From Paraburkholderia heleia NBRC 101817 (GTDB taxonomy: Bacteria > Pseudomonadota > Gammaproteobacteria > Burkholderiales > Burkholderiaceae), in NCBI RefSeq assembly GCF_000739775.1, contig NZ_BBJH01000008.1:62001-126000 (forward strand): a DNA stretch of 64,000 bases, read 5' to 3'. A model generated the notes under the pieces. The model worked only from the letters and a program-made list of their open reading frames with translations, had not been told where the DNA came from and did no database searches. The position numbers and the translations under genes were made by a program. Below are positions 17,229 through 25,624 of the stretch, one piece after another (positions within the stretch are counted from its first letter, which is position 1; every line of letters starts with the position of its first letter).

Positions 17229-19147
17229 TGCGTTTTCAGCGTATCAATGGTGTGTGGACCGCGATCCGGGTCGGGCGGCATATTCACAGCAAGCGAAGGC
17301 CGCGGCAGCGGTCCGCCGTCGGAGAGCACACGGGTGATGCACCCGGCATCGAGCGGCCTGCTGAAACGGAATCCCTGCGCTTCCACGCAGCCGAGAGCGA
17401 GCAGGAATTCCTGCTGATCGAGCGTCTCCACGCCTTCGGCGATGACGGCCAAGCCGAGCGCCTGCGCAAGCGTAACGATCGCCTTCACGATCGCGCCACT
17501 GTCCGGTTCCCCGACGCCCTGCACGAAGGCACGGTCGATCTTGATGCGATCGACCGGCAGCGTGCGCAATTGACCGAGGCTCGAGTAGCCCATGCCGAAA
17601 TCGTCGATTGCGATACGGATACCCGCACGGCGAAATTCGTGAAGGCGGCGCGCGGCGATCTCCGGTTGCTTCATCAACGCAGTTTCGGTGACCTCGAGTT
17701 CGAGCATCGTCGGATCGACGCCCGTCTCCTGCAGAATGGTCTGAAATGTCTCGACAATGTCCGTGCGTTGCAACTGGAGTGGCGACAGATTGACCGATAT
17801 GCGCATGGGCGCAATACCCATGTGTATCCAAAGCGCCGACTGACGGCAAGCCTCATGCAGCACCCACTCGCCGAGTATCGCGACAAATCCCGATGCTTCC
17901 GCCAGCGAGACGAATTCGGCCGGGTCGATCTCGCCGTAGATATCATCGTGCCAGCGGACAAGTGCTTCGACGCCAAGCACGTGGCCGTTGCGCATGTCGA
18001 CCTGTGGCTGGTAGTGCACGCGCAGCGTACCGGTTTCGATCGCCTTTCTGAGACGTGCTGAAAGGATGAGCTTGGCGTCGGCGTCTCCGCGCATTTCAGG
18101 TTGATAGCGATCCCAGCAATTGCGACCATGACTCTTGGCCGTGTACATCGCCATGTCGGCACACGAAATCAGTGCTTCCACATTGTCTCCATCCGCCGGA
18201 AACACGCTGATGCCGACACTCGCGCTCACCACGAGTTCATTGCCGCCAACGAGCACTGGCTTCGCGATCGCGGCGAGGACGGCATCGGGAAGGTCGAAGT
18301 GCGTGTCGTCACGCCCGCGCGGCGCAACGATCATGAACTCGTCGCCGCCGTAGCGGCCGAGAATGTCACCCGGGCGGGCGCAGGTCCGCAGACGCCCGGC
18401 AACTTCGACGAGCAGCTGATCGCCGACGCTGTGCCCGAGCGCATCATTGACGGTCTTGAACGTGTCCAGGTCGAGAAAAACGACATAGACGGATTCGCCG
18501 TGGCGGGCAGGGGCAGTAAGGAGTGCATGCAATCGTGCGCCAAGCGCGGACCGATTCGCAAGCCCGGTCAGGCTGTCGCACTCGCTGAGTTCGCGCAACC
18601 GGCGCGACCGGTCGAGAAGCCTGACTGACACGTCATGGGTCGTTTTGGCGAAAAGGAGCGGATAAATGAAGATGATGGGCAGCCAAACCGGCGCGATCCG
18701 CACAACCAGCGGCGTTGTGGCGATTCCGAAGATTGCCGCCCCGGCGATCAGGCCGGCAGCACTCGCGCCCACCCCGGCGACGAAGATCGGCCAACCGCCA
18801 ACCGCCATGGTGTCGAGCGCAAACATCAACAGGATGACGACGGTTGCGACAGGCTCGAAATGAACCGCGGCGGTCAGCCAGCCGCCGAACGCCGAGTCGA
18901 AGAGCAGGTTCCATTTCTCTTTGCGGAGTGCATCGTCAGTGACATTGCGTACGCGCCGATAGGCGACATGCGGCCAGATGAGACAGATGGCAAGGACGCC
19001 GGCGAAGAGCAGCGCCGGCGCATGTTGCACGTGCAGCAAGGAGAGGACGGGTATGGAGCCGATCGCATAGCCGAGGACCCTGAGAACATAAATGCGGCGC
19101 AAAAGGCCGGCGGTCCAGAACTTTTCGCCCTTGGCGGACGTGAGCAC
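17225..19147 (-). CDS. MASE2-GGDEF-EAL cyclic di-GMP enzyme
   Basis: A 640-residue membrane protein: an N-terminal MASE2-type membrane region (about residues 10-165, five or so helices), a GGDEF domain (about 185-350) with intact RYGGDEF and an EAL domain (about 370-620) with intact GVEALVRW, NLSPLQLQ and IDDFGMGYSSL. Both domains look catalytically competent, so it could make or degrade c-di-GMP. The start is a GTG at 19147 behind GGGGAG. It overlaps the PhcR-like gene by 4 bp, which ties c-di-GMP output to the signalling block. Confidence 0.92.
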   Translation of the reverse strand: MLTSAKGEKFWTAGLLRRIYVLRVLGYAIGSIPVLSLLHVQHAPALLFAGVLAICLIWPHVAYRRVRNVTDDALRKEKWNLLFDSAFGGWLTAAVHFEPVATVVILLMFALDTMAVGGWPIFVAGVGASAAGLIAGAAIFGIATTPLVVRIAPVWLPIIFIYPLLFAKTTHDVSVRLLDRSRRLRELSECDSLTGLANRSALGARLHALLTAPARHGESVYVVFLDLDTFKTVNDALGHSVGDQLLVEVAGRLRTCARPGDILGRYGGDEFMIVAPRGRDDTHFDLPDAVLAAIAKPVLVGGNELVVSASVGISVFPADGDNVEALISCADMAMYTAKSHGRNCWDRYQPEMRGDADAKLILSARLRKAIETGTLRVHYQPQVDMRNGHVLGVEALVRWHDDIYGEIDPAEFVSLAEASGFVAILGEWVLHEACRQSALWIHMGIAPMRISVNLSPLQLQRTDIVETFQTILQETGVDPTMLELEVTETALMKQPEIAARRLHEFRRAGIRIAIDDFGMGYSSLGQLRTLPVDRIKIDRAFVQGVGEPDSGAIVKAIVTLAQALGLAVIAEGVETLDQQEFLLALGCVEAQGFRFSRPLDAGCITRVLSDGGPLPRPSLAVNMPPDPDRGPHTIDTLKTQ

Positions 19148-19307
19148 GACGTCTCCCCGATTCAGATCATATGATTTCAGGAGAATAGACCAGATCGGAC
19201 TCCAGAAGGTAGAGAACGCATTGCGACGCCAGGGCGATCCGCAGCGGCGCCGACGTCATCCGGACTCGGCTAGACCTTCGCGCTATGTGCGCATGCGCAC
19301 CCCGGAG

Positions 19308-19327
19308 TTTTCCCAATATATGGAAAA
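19308..19327. promoter_or_regulatory. AT-rich inverted repeat in the divergent promoter region
   Basis: TTTTCC-CAATATAT-GGAAAA, a 6-bp inverted repeat around an AT-rich spacer, lies between the divergent GGDEF-EAL gene and the 119-residue hypothetical gene. It could be an operator. Weak evidence. Confidence 0.3.
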
Positions 19328-19417
19328 TCCGCTTGCGTTCCGTCGCGGAACTTCTAGACTGACAACTTGCGATTCGAGCCGCGATCCCATTCACTAGCCG
19401 CACTGCACGGAGTGCTC

Positions 19418-19777
19418 ATGCGACTGACCATCCTGATCAATGGTTCCGACCCGGCAGTCAATCACGAATTCGCCCTCGTGTGGATCGATCTCGACCAGAA
19501 ACGCTGGTCGCGCGAGTCGCATGAAGGACTCAACCTGCCTTCGTGGGGCGAGGTCCGCGCCGGCGGCGATGAAACGGTCCTCTGCGCTCCACGAACCGAT
19601 GCACCGCTTTGCATCATGCGCGGTCTCAGCCTGAACAAGTGGCAGGAAGTCCGCGCGGGCCATGGCGATGCGAGCTGGCCGGACGACAGCGCGTGCAAAG
19701 AAACAGCATGGCAGTGGCGGTTGCAGGCTGTTGACCGTAAATCGGTGCGCGCCGCGAATTCACTGTTTGCCTGCTAG
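19418..19777 (+). CDS. hypothetical protein, 119 aa
   Basis: A soluble acidic-basic mixed protein starting MRLTILINGSDPAVNHEFAL, behind GGAGTGCTC. It is unusually rich in Trp (seven) and contains LVWIDLDQKRW and two SWGEV/KWQEV-like repeats (LPSWGEVRAG and LNKWQEVRAG), suggesting an internal duplication. No family recognised. Confidence 0.6.
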   Translation: MRLTILINGSDPAVNHEFALVWIDLDQKRWSRESHEGLNLPSWGEVRAGGDETVLCAPRTDAPLCIMRGLSLNKWQEVRAGHGDASWPDDSACKETAWQWRLQAVDRKSVRAANSLFAC

Positions 19778-19823
19778 TCGTTCGCAAGACGGCCGGGCGA
19801 GCCATCGCCGATGCGGTGCGCCG

Positions 19824-20081
19824 TTACTCCTTCAATGTCGCGAGTAGCCGGTCGATTTCTTCGAACTGGCTTTTCGATAATTGGTGGCTTTGCATGATTT
19901 CCTGCAAGCGCTTTCGCCAATAAGCCGGCGGCAAACGCGACTCGTTCAGGTCTTCTGCAGACAGTCGCTGAATCACGGATTTGATGTGCAGGATATCGCT
20001 GTGAGCGGCTTGCGACGACCAGGCGCCGAGCCTTCCCGTTTGCCCGCCACCGTCCACGCCCCTTTCTGACACTGTTCCCAT
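19824..20081 (-). CDS. hypothetical protein, 85 aa (start uncertain)
   Basis: The C-terminal 60 residues look like a real helical domain (SDILHIKSVIQRLSAEDL, then YWRKRLQEIMQSHQLSKSQF and EEIDRLLATLKE). The start is unclear. The ATG at 20081 is chosen; a further ATG at 20114 and a GTG at 20174 are in frame, but the added sequence is low quality. No function known. Confidence 0.5.
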   Translation of the reverse strand: MGTVSERGVDGGGQTGRLGAWSSQAAHSDILHIKSVIQRLSAEDLNESRLPPAYWRKRLQEIMQSHQLSKSQFEEIDRLLATLKE

Positions 20082-20213
20082 CTTTATTTGCCGTCGGAAT
20101 ACGGTGCCGCGCATGCATGCCCCGAGCGCACCACCGGCCTGCGGCCTCCTGTTGTCATTGACCTGGGAAGGCACGCCATGAATCAGGCGTACTGAATGCC
20201 GAATGAATATTCT

Positions 20214-20240
20214 GTTCGGCTAGGCCGAACGCGGTTCGGC
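20214..20240. promoter_or_regulatory. palindrome GTTCGGC-TAG-GCCGAAC, candidate IclR-family operator
   Basis: A perfect 7-bp inverted repeat (20214-20230) is followed by a third half site GGTTCGGC (20233-20240), about 105 bp before the IclR-family start. Position and symmetry fit an autoregulatory operator. Confidence 0.55.
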
Positions 20241-20343
20241 GGTGTATTTATGGTAGTTTCCACGTTGATGACTGTCAATATTGGCAGCGCTAAGCTGGCT
20301 GAAACGCTCGACCGCCCGCTAGCGGACAAGAGACGAAATACAA

Positions 20344-21150
20344 ATGACACAAACGGACCAAACCATTGGGGAGCGCAACGCGCTTCGCAGCGTCAGCCGG
20401 GCGCTCGATGTCCTGGAGGCGCTGGGGAGCAGCGATAACGAGGGGCTTACCGTTGCCGGGATTGCGACGGCAATCGGCGTGTCGAAGAGCACCGCGTTCG
20501 AGATATTGCAGACCTTGCTCGCCCGTCATTACGTCACCGATGTACGCCTCGGCGGCTCACGGCGCTATCGCCTCGGCTTTGCGCTCGTGCACCTCGGCGA
20601 CCGTGCGGCGGCGGACGTCGGCATATCCCAGCTTGCGATGCCGGTTCTGCGCGAGCTGACCGACACGACCGGCCTCACATCCCGGCTTGCGGTGCTCGAC
20701 GACAACGGCTACGCAGTCGCAATCAGTCGCGTCGAAGCGCCGGGCATCGTGCGCATCGCATCCGCCCTCGGACAACGCGAGCTTCCGCATTGCTCGGCGC
20801 TCGGCAAATCCCTGCTCGCGCTATTGCCGCCGGCGCGGGTCGTCAAGCTGCTGGCCCATACCGGCATGCCGCGCCGCACCGAGTACACCCGCCTGACACC
20901 CGCGGAGCTGATGAAGGATCTGATCCTGGTCGCCGAGCGCGGCTACGCGTTCGACGACGAAGAAGACAATCTGGGCGTGGTTTGCGTCGGAGCGGCAATT
21001 ACGAACCGCGACGGCGAAGGCGTGGCTGCGATCAGCGTGACGACGCTCAAGAACGGACTGGATGGCGACGACCTGCACGCGTTGGGACGCACGCTGCGCG
21101 CCCATGCGGAGCGCATCAGCCGGATGCTCGGCGCGCAGGTTGGCCCGTAA
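20344..21150 (+). CDS. IclR-family transcriptional regulator
   Basis: A 268-residue protein with an N-terminal winged helix (about residues 12-75: VSRALDVLEALGSSDNEGLT, IATAIGVSKSTAFEILQTLL) and an IclR effector domain (about 90-260, with LPHCSALGKSLLAL and ERGYAFDDEEDNLGVVCVGA motifs). It should control the permease and binding-protein genes downstream; a symmetrical operator lies upstream. Confidence 0.92.
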   Translation: MTQTDQTIGERNALRSVSRALDVLEALGSSDNEGLTVAGIATAIGVSKSTAFEILQTLLARHYVTDVRLGGSRRYRLGFALVHLGDRAAADVGISQLAMPVLRELTDTTGLTSRLAVLDDNGYAVAISRVEAPGIVRIASALGQRELPHCSALGKSLLALLPPARVVKLLAHTGMPRRTEYTRLTPAELMKDLILVAERGYAFDDEEDNLGVVCVGAAITNRDGEGVAAISVTTLKNGLDGDDLHALGRTLRAHAERISRMLGAQVGP

Positions 21151-21215
21151 CGCGGCGTGCTGGCGCGCGTTTTCCCGGCGGATCACTGATGCCCCCGCGA
21201 CGGGGCGAGGACCTC

Positions 21216-21917
21216 ATGCTGACCACCTTCTTCGATCTGTTCGATCTGCACGACGCGAGCAGCTATGTGCCCGATCTGCTCAAAGGGGCGCTCACGAGCA
21301 TCGAGCTGACCTTCAGCATCCTTGCGCTGAGCCTGCCGTTCGGCTTGCTGCTCGCCATTGCCAGAATCAGCCGGGCACGGCTGCCGAGAGCAATCGCATC
21401 GATCTATATCGAGGTCATTCGCGGCACGCCCGCGCTGCTGCAACTGTTCTACATCTACTTCGTGCTGCCCTCATTCGGAATTCGGTTCGCTCCGTTCACG
21501 GCGGGTGTGATCGGACTGTCGATCAACTACTCAGCGTATCTCGCCGAGGTGTATCGCGCGGGCATCGAAGCCGTGCCGAAGAGCCAGACGCAAGCCGCGA
21601 AGGCGCTCGGCATGTCCGGCCGCCAGACGCTGCGCCTGATCGTGCTTCCCCAGGCCATCCGTATCGTCGTGCCGCCACTCGGCAACTATGCGATTTCGCT
21701 CTTCAAGGACACCTCGCTCGTGTCGATCGTGACGGTGAAGGAATTGATGTTCACCGGCCAGATCATCTCGTCGACGAACTTCCAGTACGTCACGATATTC
21801 ACGCTGGTCGGCGCGCTCTATCTGGCATTTTCGTGGCCGAGCGCCATGGTCGTGCACTGGCTCGAGCGGAAGATGGGCGCCACACGCACGGCGAACGCGG
21901 TAGTGCGTCCGCGATGA
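21216..21917 (+). CDS. amino-acid type ABC transporter permease
   Basis: A 233-residue HisM/GlnP-type permease with five or so membrane helices and the EAA loop (YRAGIEAVPKSQTQAAKALGMSG...LPQAIRIVVPPLGN). The ATG at 21216 behind GAGG is preferred; an in-frame ATG at 21189 would add nine residues. It sits between an IclR-family regulator and a binding protein, and neither a second permease nor an ATPase is encoded here, so the system must borrow an ATPase. Confidence 0.9.
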   Translation: MLTTFFDLFDLHDASSYVPDLLKGALTSIELTFSILALSLPFGLLLAIARISRARLPRAIASIYIEVIRGTPALLQLFYIYFVLPSFGIRFAPFTAGVIGLSINYSAYLAEVYRAGIEAVPKSQTQAAKALGMSGRQTLRLIVLPQAIRIVVPPLGNYAISLFKDTSLVSIVTVKELMFTGQIISSTNFQYVTIFTLVGALYLAFSWPSAMVVHWLERKMGATRTANAVVRPR

Positions 21918-22000
21918 CCGGTACGCTCGCACGAAGGCAGTGAGACGAATAATACGGCCGATTCGCCAGATCTGGATAACCAGCTAATTCGGGGTGTTTC

Positions 22001-22861
22001 ATGCGCAAAGCTACGCTGGCATTTGCATCGATTGTGTTGGGTGTTGCAACATTGTTGTCCAATGCCCACGCGGCTGATAGCAGCGCAATCAGCGACGTGC
22101 GCTTCGATGGCGGCGACGGCTCGTACGCGCGTGCAATCAGGAACGGCATCACGCTCGTGATCGCCGCCGATCCGCCATCGACCTTCCGGGACGAAAAAAC
22201 ACGTACGTTCGACGGCGCGGATGTGCGCATCTTCCGCGAAATCACCAAGCGGCTCAAGATCACGAAGGTCACGTGGGACATCGTGCCGTTCGACGCGATG
22301 ATTCCGGCATTGCTCGCCGGCCGCGCCGACGTCGTCGTCGACAACCTGCACGAGAACGAGCAGCGGCTACGCGTCGTGGCGTTCACGAGCCCGGCATACT
22401 GGTACGGATCGGGTATCGCGGTACAGCGTGGCAATCCGGCGAAGATTCATGGGTGGGACGACTTTGCCGGGCACATCGTCGGCACGGTGCGCGGGAGCAT
22501 CAATCATCAGTTGCTCGAAGGGCGCAAGGACCTGAAGGAGCTCAAGCTCTACACGAGCAACGAAGCGGAGTTCTCGGATCTGATCGCGGGTCGAATCGAC
22601 GTTGCGATGGAAGACGACATCAAGATCGGCCAATTCCTGAAGCAGCATCCCGCTGCCGCAATGCAAATGGTGGCTGACTACAGGCCGCTGCCGCAGGAGT
22701 ACGGATACGCGCGCTACGCGTTGCGCAAGGGCGATGTCGATCTGAACAACGCGGTGTCGCGAACGCTCGACGAACTTCGCGCCGACGGCACGCTGGGATC
22801 GATCATCAGGCAGTTCGGCTATACCGACCGCAATCTCTGGTATTTCCCGGTGAACAACTGA
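22001..22861 (+). CDS. type-3 ABC solute-binding protein
   Basis: A 286-residue secreted protein. The signal peptide ends NAHAAD. The mature protein follows the bacterial family-3 fold (LVIAADPPSTFRDE, FDAMIPALLAGRADVVVDNL, VAFTSPAYWYGSGIAVQRG, VGTVRGSINHQLL, LRADGTLGSIIRQFGYTD). It starts 83 bp after the permease gene and probably binds an amino acid or related compound. Ligand unknown. Confidence 0.88.
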   Translation: MRKATLAFASIVLGVATLLSNAHAADSSAISDVRFDGGDGSYARAIRNGITLVIAADPPSTFRDEKTRTFDGADVRIFREITKRLKITKVTWDIVPFDAMIPALLAGRADVVVDNLHENEQRLRVVAFTSPAYWYGSGIAVQRGNPAKIHGWDDFAGHIVGTVRGSINHQLLEGRKDLKELKLYTSNEAEFSDLIAGRIDVAMEDDIKIGQFLKQHPAAAMQMVADYRPLPQEYGYARYALRKGDVDLNNAVSRTLDELRADGTLGSIIRQFGYTDRNLWYFPVNN

Positions 22862-23046
22862 TATCGGCGCCGGCTATTCAGCACCCGGCGATGCTCATGG
22901 TAGCGAGATTGCGCAGGGCTTCTTCTACGGCGCGCCGCTGCCAAAGCCTTCCATGGCATTGCTTCCCCGTTTTCCCGATCCAGGCGCTGCATACGACGTC
23001 AATCCGTAAGGGCGACCGGGCCCGGCGAAATAAATTCCCTCCGGCT

Positions 23047-23073
23047 GTAACCGGGATGTGTATCCGAACGAAT
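23047..23073 (+). promoter_or_regulatory. SigF-type ECF promoter (GTAACC-N16-CGAAT) for the DUF1223 gene
   Basis: Reads GGCTGTAACC, 16 bases, CGAAT, 34 bp before the DUF1223 start. Same elements and same spacing as the two promoters at the sigma locus 18 kb away. Confidence 0.75.
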
Positions 23074-23106
23074 TAAGAGGCAGTCCCGTCGTTCTGGAGA
23101 CAGATC

Positions 23107-23799
23107 ATGCCCGTACGGCTCGTTGCCTTGGCGTTCCTTTTTCTGGTTGCACCCGTCGTGGCGTCAGCCAGGCCCGTAGTGGTCGAGCTGTTCACCTCGG
23201 AGGGATGTTCTTCGTGTCCTCCAGCGGATGCCTACCTGTCTGAGCTATCGCGCGAGCGTCGGGAGGTGCTTCCCCTCGCGTTTCACGTGACGTACTGGGA
23301 CGGCCTGGGCTGGCGCGACCCTTACTCGCTGGAAGCCGCCACGCAGCGCCAGGCTGAGTACAGCGCTCGTTTTGGTGAGAGCGCCTACACCCCCGAAATG
23401 GTGATCGACGGGCAGAAGGGACTGGTGGGTTCGAATCGACGTGCAGTCGAGGCGGCAATCGCGATCGCGCGGAAAGCGGACGAGGCTGGGGTGGAGGTGA
23501 GTGGGGTGCGCCACGGCGGGACGTTATCGGTCATGGTAGGGCGCGGCGGCGGCCACGGTGTGGTCTTGCTGGTCGGCTATGACAACGCGCACGTGACAAA
23601 GGTCGGGCGAGGCGAAAACACAGGGCGAGCGCTCAGGGAGTCAAACATCGTTCGCTCGATACAGGCCGTTGGCGAATGGACAGGTGCTCCGTTGAAGCTG
23701 GAACCTGCGTCGCCGGCAGGTGAGCAGGCGGCAATACTGATCCAGTCGACGGATGGGGCAATCATTGGCGCGGCGCGAGTCGCCAATGGCGCGCCTTGA
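23107..23799 (+). CDS. DUF1223 secreted thioredoxin-like protein
   Basis: A 230-residue protein with a signal peptide (VALAFLFLVAPVVASA) and the DUF1223 hallmark VVVELFTSEGCSSCPPADAY, a thioredoxin-fold C-x-x-C (CSSC). It should act in the periplasm as a thiol or redox protein. It has its own SigF-type promoter directly upstream, which links it to the ECF sigma factor at 5.5 kb and suggests a role in oxidative or metal stress. Confidence 0.9.
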   Translation: MPVRLVALAFLFLVAPVVASARPVVVELFTSEGCSSCPPADAYLSELSRERREVLPLAFHVTYWDGLGWRDPYSLEAATQRQAEYSARFGESAYTPEMVIDGQKGLVGSNRRAVEAAIAIARKADEAGVEVSGVRHGGTLSVMVGRGGGHGVVLLVGYDNAHVTKVGRGENTGRALRESNIVRSIQAVGEWTGAPLKLEPASPAGEQAAILIQSTDGAIIGAARVANGAP

Positions 23800-23949
23800 G
23801 CCGCCGGGGATGACGTCGTCAGGTCTATCCGCTGTCGTTAATAAGGTGTGCTTTCCATATTCGAAAACGACGCTACGAGAAGAGAACGAGTGCGCAGTGC
23901 AGTGGCAGTTCCCTTAACGAAATCATGTCTATCAGGCAAGGAGTTCGTC

Positions 23950-25062
23950 ATGTCATTTGTCACGTACCTTTCACCGGTTCCATTGCGGACCATCGCGTTC
24001 GCCCTCGCGCTGGGCTTTGCCTCAAGCAGCTTTGCGCAAGCCGCTTCCGAGGTCGATCCGCCCGGGGCAGTCTATGTCATGTCGAACCAGCCATCCGGAA
24101 ACTCGGTGCTTGTCTATACTCGAGCCGCAAACGGGACACTGACCTACACGGCCACCTATCAAACCGGCGGAAAAGGAGCGGGCACGGGAGCCGATCCGCT
24201 AGGTTCGCAGGGCGCGCTGATGTTGGACTCGGGCTTTTTGCTCGCGGTGAATGCCGGAAGCAATGATGTTTCCCTTTTCGCAATCGAAGGCAGCAAACTG
24301 ACGCTGCTCGACAGAAAGCCATCGGGCGGTCAAATGCCCGTCAGCGTGACGGTCAAGGGACCCGTTGCATATGTGCTCAATGCCGGCGGCACGCCGAACA
24401 TCAGTGGCTATCTCGTCGACGCGTTCGGCAAGCGCCTCGTTGCGTTACCCGGCTCGCAGCGGCCGCTTGCCGGCGGAACCTCCGCCCAGCCGGCGCAAGT
24501 CCGGTTCGCACCGGAAGGCAACGAATTGCTGGTGACCGAAAAGGGCACGCAGCTCATTGACACGTATTCCGTCGCCTTTACCGGCTACGCCTCGACGTCG
24601 ACCCCCCATGCCTCAAACGGCGTGACGCCGTTCGGCTTCTCCATCACGACACGCGGTTATGCAATCGTCTCCGAAGCCGGGTCCGGTTCGGTTTCCTCGT
24701 ACGAAGTAGCAGACGGCAAACATCTGGATTCGATCAGCGCGGCAATCCCGCTGGGCCAGTCCGCGCCTTGCTGGCTCGTCACAACCGGCGACGGACGTTT
24801 CGCCTATACCGCCAATGCCGGCAGCGGCACGATCAGCAGTTTGCGCATTGCCGCCGACGGCAAGCTAACTCTGCTCAATCCAGCTGCGGGTACGCTCAGC
24901 GCTCCGCTCGACATGGCGCTCAGCAGTCGCAGCAAATTCCTCTATGTGCGGGAGGGCAACGGCGCGGTAACCGGGTTTCACGTCATGCCCGACGGCGCGC
25001 TCGAACCGATTGGGTCAGTGACCGGCGTACCGGCTGGAGCCCAGGGGATCGCAGCGCGCTAG
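23950..25062 (+). CDS. secreted beta-propeller (lactonase-like) protein
   Basis: A 370-residue exported protein (signal peptide to about residue 31, ending SSFAQAA). The rest is a seven-bladed propeller like those of the 6-phosphogluconolactonase/YncE group: GAVYVMSNQPSGNSVLVYTR, then repeated AYVLNAGGTPNISGY and FAYTANAGSGTISSLRI blades. The start is chosen for its AAGGAG site. Periplasmic or extracellular; enzymatic activity is not evident, and the name lactonase reflects fold only. Confidence 0.8.
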   Translation: MSFVTYLSPVPLRTIAFALALGFASSSFAQAASEVDPPGAVYVMSNQPSGNSVLVYTRAANGTLTYTATYQTGGKGAGTGADPLGSQGALMLDSGFLLAVNAGSNDVSLFAIEGSKLTLLDRKPSGGQMPVSVTVKGPVAYVLNAGGTPNISGYLVDAFGKRLVALPGSQRPLAGGTSAQPAQVRFAPEGNELLVTEKGTQLIDTYSVAFTGYASTSTPHASNGVTPFGFSITTRGYAIVSEAGSGSVSSYEVADGKHLDSISAAIPLGQSAPCWLVTTGDGRFAYTANAGSGTISSLRIAADGKLTLLNPAAGTLSAPLDMALSSRSKFLYVREGNGAVTGFHVMPDGALEPIGSVTGVPAGAQGIAAR

Positions 25063-25464
25063 ACAAAGAGAAGGGTCAGGCCGGTGGTAGAGAAGGTTTT
25101 CGGAATCCTCCCGTTCGCTTGATTGTCCGTGCAACTGGTTGCATTGTCGACCTCGCCGTCATGCAGCCAGTTGCGTGAACATGACTAATCGCTACCCCCG
25201 CCTGTTGCGCCCGCTCGATCCGGGCTTCACGACCTTGAAGGTATAGCCTTCGCGAGTGGGCTCATCTCGCGGGACGCGCTTGAAAAGATCGACGCGGACA
25301 GTGCCCGAAACGGGTGCGCCGTGACGCAAATTAGTGCGCGTTGTTGCCAGCACAGGGCAGGCAAACGCCTCCCGCGCCACGAAATCGTGCTTTTTTCATT
25401 GGCACGCTTCTCGCTTTGAAGAGTGCGCAAGGAGCCGGCGCAGTATCCGGTTCGTCAGACAATC
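25063..25464. other. intergenic region before the guanidine riboswitch
   Basis: About 400 bp holding the promoter of the guanidine operon and one doubtful small reverse-strand ORF (25192-25380). No other signal recognised. Confidence 0.4.
25192..25380 (-). CDS. doubtful small ORF, 62 aa
   Basis: An open frame ending VDLFKRVPRDEPTREGYTF and KVVKPGSSGRNRRG with moderately GC-rich third positions. No clear ribosome site. It may be a real small basic protein or chance. No family recognised. Confidence 0.25.
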   Translation of the reverse strand: MAREAFACPVLATTRTNLRHGAPVSGTVRVDLFKRVPRDEPTREGYTFKVVKPGSSGRNRRG

Positions 25465-25570
25465 TGGAAATGGACAGCTAGGGTTCCGGCCTGCTTTTCG
25501 CAGGTGCTGGTCCGAGAGCTGGCGACCTCAGGCGAGGTTACACGGCGGGATAAAAGCCCGGGAGAGAACG
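25465..25570 (+). ncRNA. guanidine-I riboswitch (ykkC class)
   Basis: The leader contains the conserved blocks of the ykkC/guanidine-I aptamer in order: CTAGGGTTCCGG (25478-25489), GGTCCGAGAGCTGGC (25509-25523) and ACACGG then GGGATAAAAGCCCGGGAGAG (25540-25566). It lies 55 bp before the binding-protein gene of the guanidine transport and degradation operon, exactly where such an ON switch is expected. Free guanidine would turn on the operon. Confidence 0.93.
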
Positions 25571-25624
25571 CGATGTTCGCGCTGCTCCCTGCCGTTGCTA
25601 ACCGTCCCTTTCGAGGTCAACCTC

